Shown here piece by piece: positions 25,663 through 33,893 of a stretch of DNA of 64,000 nt (position 1 is its first letter; every line of letters starts with the position of its first letter). The DNA lies in contig PHEY01000004.1 of assembly GCA_002841335.1 (NCBI GenBank), positions 186,001-250,000 of the forward strand, written 5' to 3'. Made by a program: the position numbers and the translations under genes. The notes under the pieces were generated by a model. The model did not search any database and was not told the origin of the DNA. It saw only the letters and a list, made by a program, of their open reading frames with translations. The DNA is from Actinobacteria bacterium HGW-Actinobacteria-2. Its GTDB lineage: Bacteria; Actinomycetota; Actinomycetes; Propionibacteriales; Propionibacteriaceae.

Positions 25663-26541
25663 ATGAGCGCACCCTTCGGACGACTGATCACCGCACAGGT
25701 CACGCCGTTTCATGATGACGGCTCGCTGAACCTGGACGAAGCCAAGCGCCTCGCAGCGCACCTGGTCGACGTCCAAGGCAACGACGCGCTGGTCATCAAC
25801 GGCACCACCGGCGAATCGCCGACCACCACCGACGCGGAGAAGTTCGCGTTGCTGGAGGCCGTCATCGCCGAGGTGGGCGATCGGGCCAAGATCATCGCCG
25901 GGGTGGGCACCTTCGACACCCATCACACCGTCGAGTTGGCCAAGCAGGCCGAGCAGGCCGGTGCGTCCGGGCTGCTGGTGGTCACGCCGTACTACAGCCG
26001 TCCGCCGCAGGACGCGCTGGCCGATCACTTCGTGACCGTGGCCGACGCCACCGAGGTGCCGATCATCATCTACGACATTCCGCACCGCTCGGGCGTGCCC
26101 GTGGAGACCGCCACCATGATCTCGCTGGGCGCCCATCCCAAGATCGTCGCGGTCAAGGACGCCAAGGGCCTGCCGGTGGCCTCCGCGCAGGTGATGAAGG
26201 CCACCAACCTGGCCTACTATGCCGGTGATGACGGGATGACCCTGCCGTTGATGGCGGTCGGCGGCGTCGGCGTGGTCGGCACCTCGACCCACTTCACCGG
26301 ACGCGGCACCAAGGCGATGATCGAGGCCTTCGTGGCCGGAGACGTCGCCGGGGCTGTCGCCAAGAACGCCGCCCTGCTCGACGTCTTCACCGGGGTGTTC
26401 GCCACCCAGGGTGCGATGTTGGTGAAGGCCGGTCTGGCGGCTCGGGGCTTCCAGCCCGGTCCGATGCGCAAACCGTTGCTGAGCGCCTCGCCGGCACAGG
26501 CGGCGACCTTTGTCGCCCTGCTGGACGCGGCCGGGCTGTAA
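25663..26541 (+). CDS. dapA: 4-hydroxy-tetrahydrodipicolinate synthase
   Basis: A 292-aa TIM-barrel lyase that condenses pyruvate with aspartate semialdehyde. The Schiff-base Lys is in KIVAVKDAKG; the catalytic Tyr is in IIYDIPHRSG; the pyruvate-carboxylate loop is NGTTGESPTT. TAGGCT (25651-25656) leaves 6 bases to the ATG. It enters the DAP pathway whose later enzymes dapD/dapE lie about 10 kb to the left. The following tatB gene starts 20 bases after its stop. Confidence 0.95.
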   Translation: MSAPFGRLITAQVTPFHDDGSLNLDEAKRLAAHLVDVQGNDALVINGTTGESPTTTDAEKFALLEAVIAEVGDRAKIIAGVGTFDTHHTVELAKQAEQAGASGLLVVTPYYSRPPQDALADHFVTVADATEVPIIIYDIPHRSGVPVETATMISLGAHPKIVAVKDAKGLPVASAQVMKATNLAYYAGDDGMTLPLMAVGGVGVVGTSTHFTGRGTKAMIEAFVAGDVAGAVAKNAALLDVFTGVFATQGAMLVKAGLAARGFQPGPMRKPLLSASPAQAATFVALLDAAGL

Positions 26542-26561
26542 CGCGGAGCGAAGGCCGGCCC

Positions 26562-26921
26562 ATGTTCGACATCAACGCCCCAGAGTTCCTGATGCTGGCG
26601 GCGTTCGCGGTCATCATCTTCGGGCCGGAGAAGCTGCCGGAGTTGGCGCGCAAAGCCGCCCGGCTGCTCAACTACTTCCGCAACATCGCCAACGACGCCC
26701 AGGGCAAGCTCCGGGCCGAGTTGGGTACCGACCTGGCCGACCTCAACATCTCCGACCTGCATCCGAAGGCGCTGCTGGCCTCGACGCTGCTGGATCCGGT
26801 GAAGGCCGAAGTGACCGCGGTGACCGCCACGGTCTCGGAGACGATCGCCGAGGCCAAGACCGATCCTGAGCCGGTGGTGGTCGCTCGGGAGCCCGTGCTC
26901 TTCGACACCGAAGCCACCTAG
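26562..26921 (+). CDS. tatB: Sec-independent translocase TatB-like
   Basis: A 119-aa Tat protein. The N-terminal membrane helix (MFDINAPEFLMLAAFAVIIF) is followed by the hinge GPEKLPELARKAARL and an amphipathic helix through residue 50; the rest is a polar tail. The length and Glu in the N-terminus favour TatB over TatA. In mycobacteria tatB lies near an MgtE-N/CBS gene and mrp, as here, which supports the call. It would recruit folded Tat substrates at the membrane. Confidence 0.88.
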   Translation: MFDINAPEFLMLAAFAVIIFGPEKLPELARKAARLLNYFRNIANDAQGKLRAELGTDLADLNISDLHPKALLASTLLDPVKAEVTAVTATVSETIAEAKTDPEPVVVAREPVLFDTEAT

Positions 26922-27018
26922 AACCCCTCCTGGGCCACCTGTGGTGGTCGGTGAGGGTTTGGCTTCAAGGGGCGCCCAGAGGGGGATTTCGTTCACTGCG
27001 ACGCGGTACCCTCCTGCC

Positions 27019-28284
27019 GTGAGCGCGACTTCATCGATCTTTGTGTCCCGGATTCGGGGGTTGCCCATGCTCGCTGCCAACGGCGAGGCGGTGGGCAAGG
27101 TGAAAGACGTCGTCATCCAGAACAGATCTGGGCGACGATCACCCAAGGTCAAAGGCCTGGTCGTTGAACTGCTCGCGCACCGCCGCATCTTCATTCCGAT
27201 GGAGCGGGTGCATTCGATCGACCCCAACCAGGTGATCATCTCCGGTCTGGTCAACACTCGCCGGTTCGAGCCGCGGGACCGGGAGATGCTGGTGGCTGCC
27301 CAGCTGTTCGATCGGACGGTGACCCGCGCCGAGAGCGCCGGACCCGAGACGATCTTCGACGTGGCCATCGAGCGCGCCCGCAGCCGTGATTGGCAACTGT
27401 CGGAGGTGGCGCTGAAGGAAGTGGCTCGCCGTCCGTTCCAGCGTCCGCACGTGACCATCGTCGATTGGTCGGAGGTGCCGGACTTCATCGACGTGCCGGC
27501 GCCCCGCGACGCGGAGCAGCAGGTGATGCGGCTGAGTGAACTCAAAGCCGCCGACGTGGCCCGCGAGCTGCACGACATGGACCCGCTGCTGCGCGCCGAC
27601 GTGGTCGCCGCGATGGACGACGAACGCCTGGCCGAGGCGCTGGAGGAGTTACCCGAGGACGAGCAGGTCGACGTGATCGCCTCGCTGGACACCGATCGAG
27701 CCGCCGACGTGCTCGAGGAGATGGATCCTGACGACGCGGCCGACCTGATCGCCGAACTGGAACCGGGACTGGCCGAAACCATCCTGCAGCGGATGGAGCC
27801 GGAAGAGGCTCGCGACGTCCGCACCCTGCTCCGCTACGACGCGGCGACCGCTGGTGGTCTGATGAACCCCGAGCCGGTGGTGTTGGGGGTCGACGCCACG
27901 GTGGCCGACGCGTTGGCGCAGGTGCGCCAGGAGGAAGTGACCCCGGCGATGGCGGCGTTGGCGTTCATCTGCCGCGCGCCCCTGGACACTCCGACCGGAC
28001 GCTATCTGGGTGCGGTGCACATTCAGCGATTGCTGCGCGAACCCCCGTCCATGCTGGTGGCGGGCTTGATCGACCCTGACATCACCCCGCTGACGGTGAG
28101 CAGCAACATCGCCCAGGTGAGCCGTTACTTCGCCACCTACGACTTGGTGTGTGCGCCCGTGGTGGACAATGATCGGCGGCTGCTGGGTGCGGTGACCGTT
28201 GATGACGTGCTCGACCACATCCTGCCCAACGACTGGCGCGGGGTTCAGCTGGACCGACTGGAAACGGAGGTGACCGATGGCTGA
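27019..28284 (+). CDS. MgtE-N / CBS domain protein without membrane part
   Basis: A 421-aa cytosolic protein. Residues 1-100 look like a PRC-barrel (LPMLAANGEAVGKVKDVVIQ); residues about 180-290 are the MgtE N-terminal superhelical domain (MDPDDAADLIAELEPGLAETI); residues 300-420 are a CBS pair (LGAVTVDDVLDHILP at the end). The MgtE membrane domain is absent, so it is a regulator or sensor rather than a channel. GTG 27019 follows TACCCT by 6 bases. It overlaps the downstream DUF1003 gene by 8 bases and probably acts with it. Confidence 0.88.
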   Translation: MSATSSIFVSRIRGLPMLAANGEAVGKVKDVVIQNRSGRRSPKVKGLVVELLAHRRIFIPMERVHSIDPNQVIISGLVNTRRFEPRDREMLVAAQLFDRTVTRAESAGPETIFDVAIERARSRDWQLSEVALKEVARRPFQRPHVTIVDWSEVPDFIDVPAPRDAEQQVMRLSELKAADVARELHDMDPLLRADVVAAMDDERLAEALEELPEDEQVDVIASLDTDRAADVLEEMDPDDAADLIAELEPGLAETILQRMEPEEARDVRTLLRYDAATAGGLMNPEPVVLGVDATVADALAQVRQEEVTPAMAALAFICRAPLDTPTGRYLGAVHIQRLLREPPSMLVAGLIDPDITPLTVSSNIAQVSRYFATYDLVCAPVVDNDRRLLGAVTVDDVLDHILPNDWRGVQLDRLETEVTDG

Positions 28285-28771
28285 GAAGAATCGTCTTGAC
28301 ACCCCCGGTCGCCGAAGTGCCTGGGTGCCGCGGATGCGCCTCGATCAGGACACCTTCGGCACTTTTGCCGAATCGTTCGCCCGGTTGATGGGCACCGCGA
28401 GCTTCCTGTTCTGGATGACCTTGCTGATCGTTGGGTGGCTGCTGTGGAACGTCTTCGACGCGGGGGGCCCAGACCGGTGGCCGTTCGCCTTCCTCACGCT
28501 GGCGCTGTCGTTGCAGGCGTCCTACGCGGCACCGCTGATCCTGTTGGCGCAGAACCGGCAGGAGGCCCGTGACCGGGTCAGCCTGGAACACGACCGCGAA
28601 CAGTCCGCCCAATCGCGAGCTGACATGGACTTCCTGGCCCGCGAGATCGCGTCCCTGCGGATGCGGATGAACGATGTCGCCACCCGCGATTTCATCCGCT
28701 CCGAACTGCGCGAGATGCTGGCCGAGCTGCAGGACGAGGACGAGGACGACGACAAGGCTGCCAAGCCCTGA
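28277..28771 (+). CDS. DUF1003 membrane protein
   Basis: A 164-aa DUF1003 protein with two membrane helices (FLFWMTLLIVGWLLWNVF and FAFLTLALSLQASYAAPLIL) linked by the family's DRWPFAF turn, then NRQEARDRVSLEHDRE and a charged coiled-coil tail ending in a run of Asp/Glu. Its function is unknown. The 8-base overlap with the MgtE-N/CBS gene indicates coupled translation, and the two often co-occur in Actinobacteria, which suggests a common role in ion homeostasis. Confidence 0.88.
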   Translation: MAEKNRLDTPGRRSAWVPRMRLDQDTFGTFAESFARLMGTASFLFWMTLLIVGWLLWNVFDAGGPDRWPFAFLTLALSLQASYAAPLILLAQNRQEARDRVSLEHDREQSAQSRADMDFLAREIASLRMRMNDVATRDFIRSELREMLAELQDEDEDDDKAAKP

Positions 28772-28849
28772 AACCAGACCGAGTTCGAGGTTTGCCAAAA
28801 CTGCGGCCCGGTTGGGTGAGGAGCGCAGCGCGGGCTTACAGTTGGGCCC

Positions 28850-30001
28850 ATGTCCACCGACCTGCTTGCTGAGATCAACGCTGCCCTGGCGACTGTCATC
28901 GACCCCGAGATTCATCGTCCGATCACCGAGTTGGACATGGTCGAATCGGTGACGGTCGACGACACCGGCGCCGCCGCGGTCACCGTCCTGCTGACGATCA
29001 CCGGTTGCCCGATGGCCAACACCATCGAAGCCGACGTGCGCTCCAAGGTGACCGCGCTGCCGGGGATCACCTCGCTGGAGCTGACCATGTCGACGATGAG
29101 TGACGAGCAGCGGGCCGCACTGAAGCGCAAGCTGCGCGGCGGCCAGGAAGAGCGCGACATCCCCTTCGCCAAGGCCGAGTCGCGCACCCAGGTGCTGCTG
29201 ATCTCCTCGGGCAAGGGCGGGGTGGGCAAGAGCTCCACCACGGTGAACCTGGCGATGGCGTTGGCCGGGTTGGGTCGCAGCGTGGGCGTGCTGGACGCCG
29301 ACATCTACGGCCACTCGATCCCGCAGATGCTGGGGTTGATGGAGGCCAACCCGACGATGGTCGAAGGCATGATCATGCCGGTGCCGTCGATGGGGCTGAA
29401 GGTGATCAGCATCGGCATGCTCAAGGAGAGCCGCGATCAGGTGATCGCCTGGCGCGGACCGATCCTGGATCGGGCGCTGCAGCAGTTCCTGGCCGACGTC
29501 TACTGGGGCGACCTGGACTTCCTGCTGGTCGACCTGCCCCCGGGCACCGGCGACGTGGCGCTGTCGCTGGGCCAGAAGCTGCCCAACGCTGAGGTGATCG
29601 TGGTGACCACCCCGCAGGCTGCGGCCGCGGAAGTGGCCGAGCGCGCCGGCACGATGGCGTCCATGCTGAACCAGAAGGTGATCGGCGTGGTGGAGAACAT
29701 GGCCTACCTCGAGGTGACCGCCCCGGTGTCGGGCGAGACCTTCCGGGTGGACGTGTTTGGTTCCGGTGGTGGCGCTGAGGTGGCTTCCACGTTGACTACG
29801 CGACTGGGCTACGACGTGCCGCTGCTGGCGCAGGTGCCGATCGAGCCGAAGGTGTCGGCCAGTGGTGACGAAGGTGTGCCCCTGGTGGCGCTGGAGCCCG
29901 AGCGTCCGGCCGCCGCGGCGATCATCGCCCTGGCCGAACAGCTCAGCGCCCGCAAGCCCCGCCTGGTGGGCAAGTCGCTGGGGCTGACCCCGCTGAGCTG
30001 A
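28850..30001 (+). CDS. mrp: Mrp/ApbC Fe-S cluster carrier ATPase
   Basis: A 383-aa ParA-type ATPase that carries Fe-S clusters. An N-terminal MIP18/DUF59 domain (INAALATVIDPEIHRPITEL) precedes the deviant Walker A SSGKGGVGKSSTTVNLA, the switch DADIYGHSIPQM, and Walker B region FLLVDLPPGTGD. The CxxC of some Mrp proteins is not visible. TACAGT (28837-28842) leaves 7 bases to the ATG. Its neighbourhood with tatB and an MgtE-N/CBS gene matches the mycobacterial order. Confidence 0.93.
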   Translation: MSTDLLAEINAALATVIDPEIHRPITELDMVESVTVDDTGAAAVTVLLTITGCPMANTIEADVRSKVTALPGITSLELTMSTMSDEQRAALKRKLRGGQEERDIPFAKAESRTQVLLISSGKGGVGKSSTTVNLAMALAGLGRSVGVLDADIYGHSIPQMLGLMEANPTMVEGMIMPVPSMGLKVISIGMLKESRDQVIAWRGPILDRALQQFLADVYWGDLDFLLVDLPPGTGDVALSLGQKLPNAEVIVVTTPQAAAAEVAERAGTMASMLNQKVIGVVENMAYLEVTAPVSGETFRVDVFGSGGGAEVASTLTTRLGYDVPLLAQVPIEPKVSASGDEGVPLVALEPERPAAAAIIALAEQLSARKPRLVGKSLGLTPLS

Positions 30002-30002
30002 T

Positions 30003-30063
30003 TGCGCTGCTGGTTGAGCCCGGCACCGCTGGTTTCCCGCGCCGCCGGTTGAGCTTGTCGAGA
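30003..30063. repeat. GGTTGAGC-type intergenic repeats
   Basis: Two diverged copies, GCTGCTGGTTGAGCCCGG and GCCGGTTGAGCTTGTCGAGACC, follow the mrp stop. They belong to the dispersed family seen at 7117 and 20088. Here the flanking genes are in tandem, so the role is not limited to convergent junctions. Confidence 0.7.
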
Positions 30064-30140
30064 CCCGGCAGGTGACCGGTGCACAGCCGACGCACATCAC
30101 GCACCCAGCTGACCCACACCGGCTGCAATAGGCTGGAGTC

Positions 30141-31085
30141 GTGAGTCAGTTCAACCGCGCAGTGCCGCGCCGCACCATCCTGGCCGTGCCCGGATCGTCC
30201 GACCGCTTCATCGAGAAGGCCCGCACCTTGGGCGTCGACGGGCTATTCCTCGATCTTGAGGACGCCGTCGCGCCGGCAGTGAAGGCCGAATCGCGCCAGC
30301 GCATCGTGGAGGCGCTCAACTATGGGGCCGGCTTCGCCGCGCCGCTGGTGACCGTTCGGGTGAACGGCTGGGAGAGCCCGTGGACCTACGCCGATGTGAT
30401 CGAGGTGGTCACCGGTGCCGGGTCGAAGATTGATGCGCTGGTGCTGCCCAAGACCACTTCGGCTGCCGAGGTGAAGGCCCTCGACCTGCTGTTGACCCAG
30501 GTGGAGCACTCTGCCGGGCTCCCGGTGGGCAAGATCGGTATCGAGGTGCAGATCGAGGATGCGGTCGGCCTGCTGCATGTGGCTGAGATCGCCGCGGCCA
30601 GTCCGCGACTGGCGTCCCTGGTGTTCGGGCCGGGCGACTTCATGGCCAGCCTGGGCATGGGTGGACTCAACGTCGGTGCCCAGCCGGACGGCTACCCGGC
30701 CGACGCCTTCCACCACGTCCTGATGTCGATTCTGGTGGCGGCTCGCGCCCACGGCTTGCAGGCCATCGACGGTCCGTTCGTGGCGATCAGGGACGTGGAG
30801 GGCTTCCGCACGTCAGCCCAGGCCAGCGCGGCATTGGGCTATGACGGCAAGTGGGTGCTGCACCCGGCCCAGGTCGAGGCGGGGAATGAGATCTTCTCCC
30901 CGCGCGCTGAAGACTTTGTACGCGCCCAGCGAATCATGGTCGCCTACGCGTCGGCGACGGATGCCGCCAATGGTGCGGTGGGCGCGATCGTGGTGGATGA
31001 CGAAATGGTGGACGAGGCCGGGGTCAAGCTGGCTGCGGCGATTCTGGCCCGGGGACGGGCCGCCGGCATGGAGGTAGCGCAATGA
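30141..31085 (+). CDS. CitE-like CoA ester lyase (HpcH/HpaI aldolase family)
   Basis: A 314-aa TIM-barrel lyase. The catalytic Arg region is AVPGSSDRFIEKARTLGVDG, the first metal ligand Glu is in DLEDAVAPAVK, and the second metal site is VFGPGDFMASLG. Related enzymes cleave malyl-CoA, citramalyl-CoA or beta-methylmalyl-CoA, or hydrolyse malyl-CoA; the exact substrate cannot be read from sequence. GTG 30141 lies 6 bases after TAGGCT (30129-30134). It overlaps the following stress-type gene by 4 bases. Confidence 0.87.
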   Translation: MSQFNRAVPRRTILAVPGSSDRFIEKARTLGVDGLFLDLEDAVAPAVKAESRQRIVEALNYGAGFAAPLVTVRVNGWESPWTYADVIEVVTGAGSKIDALVLPKTTSAAEVKALDLLLTQVEHSAGLPVGKIGIEVQIEDAVGLLHVAEIAAASPRLASLVFGPGDFMASLGMGGLNVGAQPDGYPADAFHHVLMSILVAARAHGLQAIDGPFVAIRDVEGFRTSAQASAALGYDGKWVLHPAQVEAGNEIFSPRAEDFVRAQRIMVAYASATDAANGAVGAIVVDDEMVDEAGVKLAAAILARGRAAGMEVAQ

Positions 31086-31696
31086 GTCAAGTGAACTCGG
31101 TCCAGGCGGGGAGCCTGTTCGAACTGGAGTACCCGCAGTCGGTGGGTGTCTACCAGACCTATGCCGAGGCGCAGAAGGTGGTCGACTTCCTCGCCGATTC
31201 GAAGTTCCCGGTGCAGAACCTGGCCATCGTCGGCACCGAACTGCGCTCGGTCGAACGCGTGCTGGGTCGACGCACCTGGGGCACTGTCCTGTTGGGTGGG
31301 CTGCAGAACGGCATCAGCACCGGCGTGATCATGTCCTTGATCTTCTGGGCGTTCATGCCCGTGGACAACATCTGGGCGCTGTTCGGCTACGCCTTGGCCA
31401 TCGGCGTCCTGGTCGGGGTGGTGTTCGCCGCCTTGAGCTACTGGATGTCCCAGGGCAAGCGCGACTTCACCTCGGTGAGCCAGACAGTGGCCACCAAGTA
31501 CGAGCTCCTGGCTGAGCACAAGGTTGCCGCCCAGGCCCGCGATCTGGCCCGGACGATGCCGGGTGCGGCGCTGGCCGCCTTCACCCCGGTGGCTGCACCC
31601 CCGGCGCCGAATCCCTACAGCGTTCCGATGTACCCGCCGGCGCCACAGCAGCCCCGACCGGATACCGACCCGTCCCAGCCCCCGCCCCAGGGCTGA
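31082..31696 (+). CDS. General stress protein-like membrane protein
   Basis: A 204-aa protein of a widespread actinobacterial family annotated as general stress protein. The N-domain (SVGVYQTYAEAQKVVDFLAD, FPVQNLAIVGTELRSVERVLG) is an alpha-beta module like that of B. subtilis GSP17M. Two membrane helices follow (GISTGVIMSLIFWAFMPVD; LFGYALAIGVLVGVVFAALS), then a Pro-rich C-terminal tail. Its start overlaps the citE-like stop (ATGA). Role unknown. Confidence 0.82.
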   Translation: MSQVNSVQAGSLFELEYPQSVGVYQTYAEAQKVVDFLADSKFPVQNLAIVGTELRSVERVLGRRTWGTVLLGGLQNGISTGVIMSLIFWAFMPVDNIWALFGYALAIGVLVGVVFAALSYWMSQGKRDFTSVSQTVATKYELLAEHKVAAQARDLARTMPGAALAAFTPVAAPPAPNPYSVPMYPPAPQQPRPDTDPSQPPPQG

Positions 31697-31822
31697 GTGG
31701 TTTGGCGCACGAGGAACCGTCCCTTGGGCGCCACCGGCTGGCCCCTTCCACGCCCTGTCATCCCACCTTGCGCCCGATGGTGCTGGGCTCGGGCGCAGAG
31801 TGCTGGGTTCGGCCAGTCCCTG

Positions 31823-31870
31823 ACAACGCAACGGCCGCCCGGACGATCGTCCGAGCGGCCGTTGCGTTGT
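31823..31870. terminator. Bidirectional hairpin terminator
   Basis: ACAACGCAACGGCCGC pairs perfectly with GCGGCCGTTGCGTTGT (16 pairs). Inside is a second palindrome, CGGACGATCGTCCG. It sits 3 bases from the trpB stop and 126 bases from the opposing stress-type gene, a good position for terminating both. T-rich tracts are weak, as is common in high-GC hosts. Confidence 0.85.
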
Positions 31871-31873
31871 CGA

Positions 31874-33190
31874 TCAGCTGTCGGCCATGTCTCCCGACAA
31901 GTACTCGGCGTAGGCCGGCAGGTCGAGCTGACCCGAACCGGACACCCCGATCACGATCACCGGCGACTCGCCGGCCTCGGTCGCGGCCTTCGCCTGACGG
32001 ATCGCGCCGGCGATGGCGTGGTTGGACTCCGACGCCGGCACGATGCCCTCGGCGCGGGAGAACATCACGCCTGCCGCGAAGGCCTCACGCTGCTTGATCG
32101 CGATCGCGTCAATCAGACCCTCGTGGTAGCAGTGGCTGACCAGCGGTGACATTCCGTGGTAGCGCAAGCCACCGGCGTGGACCGGATCGGGTACGAAGTC
32201 CGGGCCGAGCGAGTACATCTTCAGCAGTGGCGTCAGGTGTGCGGTGTCGCCGAAGTCGTACTTGTATTCGCCCTCGGTCATCGACGGTGCAGCCTTCGGC
32301 TCACACGCGACGATCTTGGTCGCCTGACGTCCCTCCAGGTTCTCCCGGACGAACGGGAAGGCGATCCCGGCCAGGTTCGAGCCACCACCGGCGCACGCGA
32401 ACAGGTAGTCGACCTTCGGCTCCTCGAACAGCTCCAGTTGCTTGAGCACTTCCTGACCGATGATCGTCTGGTGCAGGGCCACATGGTTCAGCACCGAGCC
32501 GAGCGAGTAGCTGGCGCCGGGGTCCTTGGCCGCGGCCTCGACCGCTTCGGAGATCGCCATGCCCAGGCTACCGGTGGTGTCGGGGAACTGCTCGCGCAGC
32601 GCCCGTCCGGACTCGGTCAGCTCCGAGGGGCTGGCCACCACCGACGCGCCGAAGGTCTCCATCAGGTAGTGACGGTAGGGCTTGCCCTCGTAGGAGGAGC
32701 GCACCTGCCAGATGTCACAGGTCTGGCCGAAGATCTGAGTGGCGAACGCCAGGGCCGAACCCCACTGGCCCGCACCGGTCTCGGTGGTCAGGCGCATCCG
32801 TCCGGCGACCTTGTTGAAGTAGGCCTGGGCGACCGCAGAGTTGGTCTTGTGGCTGCCCACCGGGGAGGCGCCTTCGTACTTGTAGTAGATCTTGGCGGTC
32901 GTGCCGAGGGCCTGCTCCAGGCGACGTGCCCGGTAGAACGGGGACGGACGCCACAGCCGATAGATGTCGTGGACCTCTTGGGGGATCTCGATCCAGCGCT
33001 CGGTGCTGGCTTCCTGCTCGATCAGACCGGGCGGGAACAGCGCCTCGAGGTCTGAGGGCACCAGGGGCTGTTGGGTTCCCGGGTGCAGATGCGGCGGGGG
33101 AGGAGTCGGCAGGTCGGCGACGATGTTGTACCAGTGCGTAGGCATCTGGCTTTCGTCGAGCACCACCTTTGACTGCTTCGGATCGGACAT
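31874..33190 (-). CDS. trpB: Tryptophan synthase beta chain, TrpB2 type
   Basis: A 438-aa PLP enzyme of the TrpB2 group (longer than TrpB1 and not next to trpA). The PLP Lys is in ASPVGSHKTNSAVAQAYF; the phosphate-binding glycine loop is ACAGGGSNLAG. TrpB2 proteins condense indole or related donors with serine without a TrpA partner, or act in salvage. ATG 33190 has GAAGGAAG upstream; the frame continues far upstream without family similarity. No trp operon is nearby. The mobile-element remnant begins about 230 bases upstream of it, and I see nothing in that gap beyond a possible promoter. Confidence 0.93.
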   Translation of the reverse strand: MSDPKQSKVVLDESQMPTHWYNIVADLPTPPPPHLHPGTQQPLVPSDLEALFPPGLIEQEASTERWIEIPQEVHDIYRLWRPSPFYRARRLEQALGTTAKIYYKYEGASPVGSHKTNSAVAQAYFNKVAGRMRLTTETGAGQWGSALAFATQIFGQTCDIWQVRSSYEGKPYRHYLMETFGASVVASPSELTESGRALREQFPDTTGSLGMAISEAVEAAAKDPGASYSLGSVLNHVALHQTIIGQEVLKQLELFEEPKVDYLFACAGGGSNLAGIAFPFVRENLEGRQATKIVACEPKAAPSMTEGEYKYDFGDTAHLTPLLKMYSLGPDFVPDPVHAGGLRYHGMSPLVSHCYHEGLIDAIAIKQREAFAAGVMFSRAEGIVPASESNHAIAGAIRQAKAATEAGESPVIVIGVSGSGQLDLPAYAEYLSGDMADS

Positions 33191-33421
33191 GGCACTTCCT
33201 TCGGCTTCGAGTAGCGGGCCGCTCTTCCGACTGCGGTCCAGGCTGAACTCTAGGGGTGTCGGCACCGGTAGCGACATGGGTTCCAGCGACCGTTCTGTGG
33301 GCGGGGCTCGCAGGCGTACCAGTTGAGGGGCCGCGCCGGTGACAGCAACGACAATGTGACCTCTCAGCAGATCGTGGCGGCAGGAAATCCGAGTGCGGGT
33401 ACGCGATGAGGCACTCACCGT

Positions 33422-33715
33422 GTGGATGTCGCCGGGCGTACGACGCCGCTCGCGGCGAGGATGGTGGTGAACCACACGAAGATCCAGCGGCTGTGGCGTG
33501 AGGAGGGTCTCCGCGTCGCTCAGCGGTGGCCCCGCAAACGCAACGGGTCCTCGGCCGGCGACGCGCCGACAGCAGTCGCGCCGAAAATCGTGCGGGCGGT
33601 GGACTTCCATTTCGATACCGACGAGTAGGCGATCGGTGACTGGGAGACTGACTACAACCACCACCGCCGGCCCTTCTCGCTCGGCTACTTCCCCCAGCTG
33701 AGTACGCTCAGCATT
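33422..33715 (+). pseudogene. IS3-family transposase remnant (OrfB)
   Basis: The frame from 33422 reads VNHTKIQRLWREEGLRVAQR, then AVDFHFDTDE, the typical OrfB stretch before the first catalytic Asp. It stops at 33628. Just after, DWETDYNHHRRPFSLGYFP (another frame or register, about 33640-33700) matches the extreme C-terminus of the same transposases. The middle with the second Asp and the Glu is missing, so this is an internally deleted, inactive copy. It marks the left edge of the island. Confidence 0.75.
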
Positions 33716-33824
33716 GCACCCACCATATCGAAATCGACGACTCGCAAGAGGTCCGGGCCCAATGAAGACGCGGCTCACAGGCATGTCGATTCCGGGACAA
33801 TTTGGCCGCTTTTTCGAAATGAGG

Positions 33825-33853
33825 TTGTGTTACCACGCATCGGGCAATAGTCT
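33825..33853 (+). promoter_or_regulatory. Candidate promoter of the radical SAM island operon
   Basis: TTGTGT (33825-33830), a 17-base spacer, and TAGTCT (33848-33853) precede the MFS gene by 41 bases. AGGAG (33883-33887) lies 6 bases before its ATG, so unlike many chromosomal genes this operon has a leader and Shine-Dalgarno site. No other convincing promoter is seen until 38960. Confidence 0.6.
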
Positions 33854-33893
33854 GGCCGCACACGCTCTTCGCAAACCCCAGCAAGGAGTCCTC

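Noticed and set aside
28082-30100. A 672-codon antisense frame over DUF1003 and mrp
   Set aside because: No recognisable domain and entirely opposite to two well-supported genes.
33191-33421. Possible T-box or attenuator upstream of trpB
   Set aside because: No specifier or antiterminator stem, Trp-rich leader peptide or terminator could be recognised.
33714-33893. Upstream extension of the island MFS gene, or a short peptide gene there
   Set aside because: The frame is open, but the promoter and AGGAG place the start at 33894; the extension shows no leader-like or membrane character.
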